Shown: piece by piece, positions 59,842 to 64,000 of the stretch
How the letters are laid out: every line of letters starts with the position of its first letter
How positions within the stretch are numbered: position 1 is the stretch's first letter
Position numbers and translations under genes: made by a program
NCBI GenBank assembly: GCA_016710885.1
Contig: JADJUC010000012.1
Span: forward strand, 1 to 64,000
Source: Candidatus Proximibacter danicus
GTDB taxonomy: Bacteria; Pseudomonadota; Gammaproteobacteria; Burkholderiales; Rhodocyclaceae
Direction: 5' to 3'
Length of the DNA: 64,000 nt
The notes under the pieces: model-generated
What the model saw: the letters and a program-made list of their open reading frames with translations, nothing else
Told to the model about the DNA's origin: nothing
Database searches by the model: none

Positions 59842-60422
59842 AGATCGTCCTCGCGTCGAACAACGCCAAGAAACTGAAGGAACTCGACGCCATCCTCGCC
59901 CCGCTCGGCTGGGAGCTGATCCCGCAGGATGCCCTGGGTGTATCCGAAGCAGACGAACCTCACGTCACCTTTGTCGAAAACGCACTGGCCAAGGCGCGCC
60001 ACGCGGCGCGTGCAACCGGCCTGCCGGCGCTGGCTGACGACTCCGGGCTATGCGTCGATGCACTTGGCGGCGCCCCCGGCGTTCAGTCGGCACGCTATGC
60101 AGGCGAGCCGAAATCCGATGCCCGCAACAATGAAAAGCTCCTCGCGGCGTTGGGCGAAGGCTGCCAGCGCGCAGCGCACTTCGTGTCGGTCATTGTCTTC
60201 GTCCGCCACGCCGACGACCCACAACCGCTGATCGCCGAAGGCGAATGGCACGGCGAAATTCTGCCGGCCGCGCGCGGCGACAACGGCTTCGGCTACGACC
60301 CGCTGTTCTACGTAGCCGAGTTCGACAAGACCGCCGCCGAACTGGATGCCACCACGAAGAACGGCATTTCGCACCGCGCCCAAGCGCTGCAATCGCTCGT
60401 CGCCCGCCTCAAACGCAACTGA
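59838..60422 (+). CDS. rdgB: XTP/dITP diphosphatase (RdgB/HAM1)
   Basis: A 194-residue house-cleaning pyrophosphatase that removes non-canonical purine nucleotides. Motifs are KIVLASNNAKKLKELDAIL, FVENALAKARHAA, ADDSGLCVDALGGAPGVQSA and GDNGFGYDPLFYV, with SHRAQAL near the end. It is coupled to rph and 8 bp before hemW. Confidence 0.97.
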   Translation: MKIVLASNNAKKLKELDAILAPLGWELIPQDALGVSEADEPHVTFVENALAKARHAARATGLPALADDSGLCVDALGGAPGVQSARYAGEPKSDARNNEKLLAALGEGCQRAAHFVSVIVFVRHADDPQPLIAEGEWHGEILPAARGDNGFGYDPLFYVAEFDKTAAELDATTKNGISHRAQALQSLVARLKRN

Positions 60423-60429
60423 ATCGACA

Positions 60430-61634
60430 ATGGCCCGCATCATCCCGATCGCCGCTGCCGGCGCCAGGCAGGCCAGCGGCAAGCTGGAATTCCGCTCGCA
60501 ACCGCCACTCTCACTCTATATCCACATCCCGTGGTGCGTGGAAAAATGTCCGTATTGCGATTTCAACTCACACAAGGCCGGCGCCAGCATCCCGGAAGAC
60601 GAGTACATCGCCGCGCTGGTTACTGATCTCGAATCGTCGCTACCGCTGATCTGGGGCCGTCGCATAGCCACCATCTTCATCGGCGGTGGCACCCCAGCCT
60701 GCTCTCAGGAGAAGCTGTAGACCAGCTGCTGACCGCCATCCGCACACGGATCATCGTCCAGCCCGACGCTGAAATCACACTCGAAGCCAACCCCGGAACG
60801 GCCGAAGCCGAGCGCTTTGCCGCCTACCGCGAAGCCGGCGTCAACCGCCTCTCGCTCGGCATCCAGAGCTTCAACCCGCAGCACCTCAAGGCGCTTGGCC
60901 GCATCCACGATGCCGACGAGGCCAGGCACGCCATCGAACTTGCAGCGCGCCATTTCGAACGCTTCAATCTCGACCTGATGTACGGCCTGCCGCAGCAGAC
61001 GCTGGCCGAAGCGATGGCCGATATCGACACCGCATTGGCCTTCGCGCCGAAGCACCTCTCCTGCTACCAGCTGACGCTGGAGCCGAACACCCGTTTCGCC
61101 GCCGAGCCGCCAACACTCCCCGAAGGTGACCTGTGCGCCGACATGCAGGAAGCGATCGAAGCCCGGCTGGCCGAAGCCGGCTACCGCCACTATGAAACCT
61201 CGGCCTTCGCCCAGCCGGGCTATGAATGCCAGCACAACCTCAACTACTGGCTGTTCGGCGATTACCTCGGCATCGGCGCCGGCGCGCACGGCAAGCTGAC
61301 GATGCACGACCGGGTGCTGCGGCAGATGCGCTGGAAACAGCCGGCGCAGTACCTGAAGCAGGTGGCCACGAGCCAGCCGGTACACGAAGAACACGACGTC
61401 GCGGCCGACGATCTGCCTTTCGAGTTCATGATGAACGCGCTGCGCCTGACCGGGGGGGTCGACGCTTCCCTGTTCGAAGCACGAACAACACTACCGCTGA
61501 TCGGCATCGAAGCTACGCTGCGACAAGCGGAGGCCGACGGCCTGATCGAACGCGATCTGCGGCAGATCGCACCGACCCTGCGCGGCCAGCGCTTCCTCAA
61601 CGAACTGCTGCGGCGCTTTCTACCCTCCGCCTGA
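60430..61634 (+). CDS. hemW: Radical SAM heme chaperone HemW (frameshifted as sequenced)
   Basis: HemW is a coproporphyrinogen-dehydrogenase-like radical SAM protein thought to deliver heme to respiratory enzymes. The N-terminal part has LYIHIPWCVEKCPYCDFN (CxxxCxxC cluster) and TIFIGGGTP. After an indel near 60690-60705 it continues in another frame with EITLEANPGTAEAERFAAYR, RLSLGIQSFNPQHLKALGR, YGLPQQT and LGIGAGAHGKL to a TGA at 61632-61634. The joined protein of about 400 residues is normal. The stop region overlaps the convergent mobA 3' end by 15 bp. Confidence 0.92.
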
Positions 61635-62213
61635 GACGGACAAGCGTTCGATATCCTCGCGGGTGTTGATGTTCTCGAAAGCCGCAGCTTCGTCGTCAAA
61701 ATCCACCTCGACCGATCTGAGCGTCTTGTACCACTGTCCAAAACGGCGCTCACCGCGAGCGAGATAGTCGGCCAGGCCTGGTAGCACCTCGCGGCGGCAC
61801 AAGCAGAAAACCGGGTGGGCCCCCTCCCGCGTGCGCGCCACGGCGCATTCGGCGTTCTCGCGGCACAGCGCCGCATGCAGGCGCGCGACCAGATCGGCGG
61901 GCAGAAATGGCGAGTCACAGGGCACGGTAGCGACCAGCGGGTGCGACGCCGCCGACAACGCGGCATGCAGACCGGCCAGCGGCCCGGCAAAACCGGCGAC
62001 AGCGTCCGGAATGACCCGGTAGCCGAATTCCGCATAGCGCGCAGCATTCTGATTTGCATTGATCAGCAACTCGCCTACCTGCGGCGCAAAGCGGGCAATG
62101 ACCTGATTCACCATGGGCAGCCCGTTCAGCTCCTGCAATCCCTTGTCGGTTCCACCCATGCGCCGTCCCAGGCCTCCTGCCAGGACAACGCCAGTAATTT
62201 GTTCATGGCCCAC
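61620..62213 (-). CDS. mobA: Molybdenum cofactor guanylyltransferase MobA
   Basis: A 197-residue nucleotidyltransferase that joins GMP to molybdopterin to form MGD. Motifs are GVVLAGGLGRRMGGTDKGL, PLAGLHAALSA and VPCDSPFLPADLV, with FENINTREDIERL near the end. Bis-MGD is needed by NapA and the formate dehydrogenase in this window. It is divergent from the formate dehydrogenase gene, 286 bp away. Confidence 0.96.
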   Translation of the reverse strand: MGHEQITGVVLAGGLGRRMGGTDKGLQELNGLPMVNQVIARFAPQVGELLINANQNAARYAEFGYRVIPDAVAGFAGPLAGLHAALSAASHPLVATVPCDSPFLPADLVARLHAALCRENAECAVARTREGAHPVFCLCRREVLPGLADYLARGERRFGQWYKTLRSVEVDFDDEAAAFENINTREDIERLSVSGGG

Positions 62214-62423
62214 GATCGTTTTGCCCTCTCATCGATTTTTGCCAGCCCCTCCGCTTGAAGGCTGCCGACGGATGGTATCGCAGCCAGCGGAAAACGAGCG
62301 CCGCCAGCAGTGCAGACAAATTGTCGCAGTGCACATAGCTTTGTTGGACAAAATGGCCCATCTTGCTTAAAGGCGCATCTAGGCCGAGAAAAAAGACCAT
62401 TGAAACAAAATGGCTTTATTTTC

Positions 62424-62439
62424 TGGCACGAAACGTGCA
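62424..62439 (+). promoter_or_regulatory. Sigma-54 (-24/-12) promoter for the formate dehydrogenase
   Basis: TGGCACG-AAAC-GTGCA has the invariant GG and GC separated by exactly 10 nt, and matches the RpoN consensus TGGCACG-N4-TTGCA except for one base. It ends 60 bp before the start codon. Two direct copies of ACAAAATGGC lie at 62348-62357 and 62405-62414 just upstream. The activator is unknown. Confidence 0.75.
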
Positions 62440-62499
62440 GCAAGTTCCGTCGGCATTCGCCCCGACGGGTGTGCGCCAAAACAACCAAGGAGGGAATTC

Positions 62500-64000
62500 A
62501 TGCAAGTGAACAGGCGGCAGTTCTTCAAGATCTGCTCCGCCGGGCTGGGGGGGTCGTCCATTGCGGTAATGGGCTTCTCACCGACTGCAGCCCTGGCAGA
62601 GGTGCGGACTTACAAGCTCGCCCGCGCAACCGAGACACGGAGCACCTGTCCGTATTGCTCAGTAGCGTGCGGTCTTTTGGTGTATTCGACAGGCGACAGA
62701 TCGAAAAACTCGCAAAGCGAGATCATCCACGTCGAAGGCGATCCGGATAATCCTGTCAACCGTGGCACGCTGTGTCCGAAGGGCGCGGGCGTCCGGGACA
62801 TGATGCAAAGCAAGGATCGCCTGAAGTGGCCGGAAGTGCGCGAACCCGGCACCAATGAGTGGAAGCGTATCTCGTGGCACGATGCCATCGAACGCATCAC
62901 CAAACACATGAAGGCTGACCGCGACAAGAACTTCGTAACGCAGAACAAGGACGGCGTGACGGTGAACCGTTGGCCGACTTTTGCTGCGCTGGCGGCTTCT
63001 GCAGCGACCAATGAAGGCGGTTACATCACGGTCAAGATGTTGCGTACGCTTGGCGTAACGCAGCTCGACACACAGGCACGTATTTGACACGCTCCCACGG
63101 TGGCCAGTCTGGCTCCGAGTTTTGGGCGTGGTGCAATGACCAACCATTGGGTTGATTTCAAGAACGCTGACGTTGTCTGGGTCATGGGCGGCAACCCCGC
63201 CGAAGCGCACCCCTGCGGCTTCAAGTGGGTGATCGAAGCGAAGAAGCGCGCAAGGCGAAGCTGATCGTCGTCGACCCGCGCTTCAACCGCACGGCAGCCG
63301 TTGCCGATATTTATGCGCCGATCCGTCCGGGCAGCAACATTGCCTTCTTCGGTGGCGTCATCAACTACCTGCTGTCGAACGACAAGATCCATCACGACTA
63401 CGTCAAGCACTACACGAACGCCGCGTTCCTGATCGATCCCGGCTTCGGTTTCGACGATGGCCTCTTCTCGGGCTACGACGAAGTCAAGCGCAGCTACGGT
63501 AGCAAGGACACCTGGAAGTACCAGATGGGCGCCGACGGGTTCGCCAAGATCGACGATACCCTGCAGGATCCGAACTGCGTCTTCCAGCTGATGAAGAAGC
63601 ACTATTCGCGCTACACGCCCGAGATGGTCAACAAGGTGTGCGGCACGCCGAAGGATGCTTTCCTCAAGGTCTGCGAAATCGTCGCCACCACTGCAGCCGC
63701 CAACAAGACCCTGAGCTATCTGTATGCGCTGGGCCTGACCGAGCACTCGAACGGTTCGCAGAACATCCGTTGCGCAGCAATGATCCAGCTCCTGCTCGGC
63801 AACATGGGCATGGCCGGCGGCGGCATCAACGCGCTGCGTGGTCACTCGAACGTGCAAGGCATCACCGACATGTGCCTGTATGCGCAGACGCTGCCGGGCT
63901 ATCTCGGCGCGCCAACCGATGGTGACAAGGACTTTGCCACCTACGTTGCAAAGCGCACGCCTAAGGCGCTGCGTCCGGGTCAGATGAACTTCCCGCAGAA
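62500..64000 (+). CDS. fdnG: Selenocysteine-containing formate dehydrogenase major subunit (partial, one frameshift)
   Basis: The N-terminal half of a respiratory FdnG/FdoG-type formate dehydrogenase, cut by the window end. AAGGAGG precedes the ATG at 62500. The Tat signal is VNRRQFFKICSAGLGGSS. The FeS site is CPYCSVACGLLVYS with GTLCPKGAGV. An in-frame TGA at 63085-63087 in the context DTQARI-U-HAPTVASLAPSF is the selenocysteine that ligates Mo, as in E. coli FdnG. After GFKWVIEAKKR one base is missing near 63251, then KLIVVDPRFNRTAAVADIYA continues to the end with NMGMAGGGINALRGHSN. It oxidises formate in the periplasm and passes electrons to quinone through downstream subunits not seen here. 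Confidence 0.95.
63085..63122 (+). promoter_or_regulatory. Bacterial SECIS element directing UGA recoding
   Basis: Immediately after the UGA the RNA can fold as GG-U-GGCC-AGUCU-GGCU-CC. Counting the U of UGA as 1, the bulged U is at position 17 and the loop G and U are at 23 and 24, exactly as required for SelB binding to the E. coli fdhF/fdnG SECIS. Confidence 0.93.

Noticed and set aside
63085..63087. Stop codon truncating the formate dehydrogenase
   Set aside because: The frame continues with perfect homology, the position is the known Sec site of FdnG-type enzymes, and a SECIS with U17, G23 and U24 follows. It is a selenocysteine codon.

Overview
The window is a GC-rich (about 60 %) bacterial chromosome segment that reads like a facultatively anaerobic, denitrifying betaproteobacterium, most probably of the Rhodocyclales (Dechloromonas/Azonexus/Azospira/Accumulibacter type). 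The reasons are the gmk-rpoZ-spoT order, a Cupriavidus-like hox/hyp gene order, a periplasmic nitrate reductase operon, a full System I cytochrome c maturation operon and a selenocysteine-containing formate dehydrogenase. The assignment is inferred from gene content only.

Layout. 1-1.6 kb: mutY and a flavin-reductase-like gene, both broken by several small indels. 1.6-6.1 kb: tRNA-Gly(CCC), a CNNM/CorC protein, a nuclease-like protein and malic enzyme maeB. 6.4-16.7 kb (+ strand): a long metal-handling cluster with SCO, an FtsX-type ABC transporter, a TlpA-like lipoprotein, a TRASH-like small protein, a Met-rich protein, two HMA-like proteins without CxxC, a CPC-type copper P-ATPase, a TauE/SafE-type protein and two NosL-family proteins. 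17.7-34.7 kb (- strand): hoxV-hypABFCDE-hoxX-hoxA-hoxB-hoxC-GDSL lipoprotein-nikR-hoxJ-hoxN. This is hydrogenase maturation plus an H2-sensing regulatory hydrogenase and its two-component system; no energy-conserving hydrogenase structural genes are present. 34.8-41.6 kb (+): ccmABCDEFGHI. 41.8-44.9 kb (+): napC, two tandem heme proteins of the ethylbenzene-dehydrogenase heme-domain type, and napF. 45.0-50.3 kb (-): napDAGHB. 50.4-57.1 kb (-): yicC-gmk-rpoZ-spoT-dadA-enoyl-CoA hydratase-tatD. 57.2-61.6 kb (+): Ser/Thr kinase, PP2C phosphatase, rph, rdgB, hemW. 61.6-64 kb: mobA (-) and the start of a Tat-exported selenoprotein formate dehydrogenase (+), cut by the window end.

The parts fit one lifestyle. 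HoxX/Hyp proteins build the NiFe cofactor, HoxBC senses H2 and HoxJ/HoxA relay it, and HoxN and NikR handle nickel. Ccm attaches heme to NapB, NapC and the tandem cytochromes; MobA makes the bis-MGD cofactor used by NapA and FdhG. A perfect FNR-type box precedes napD, an FNR-like box lies between hoxV and ccmA, and a -24/-12 (sigma-54) promoter precedes the formate dehydrogenase.

Two sequence-level themes stand out. First, four copies of a hairpin-forming CACAGAGACACAGAG repeat sit inside the hox/hyp and ccm operons; they supply the apparent CcmH signal peptide and a HypD C-terminal tail. Second, about ten genes that should be intact carry single small indels, densest in the first 1.6 kb, which suggests draft-quality sequence as much as real decay.
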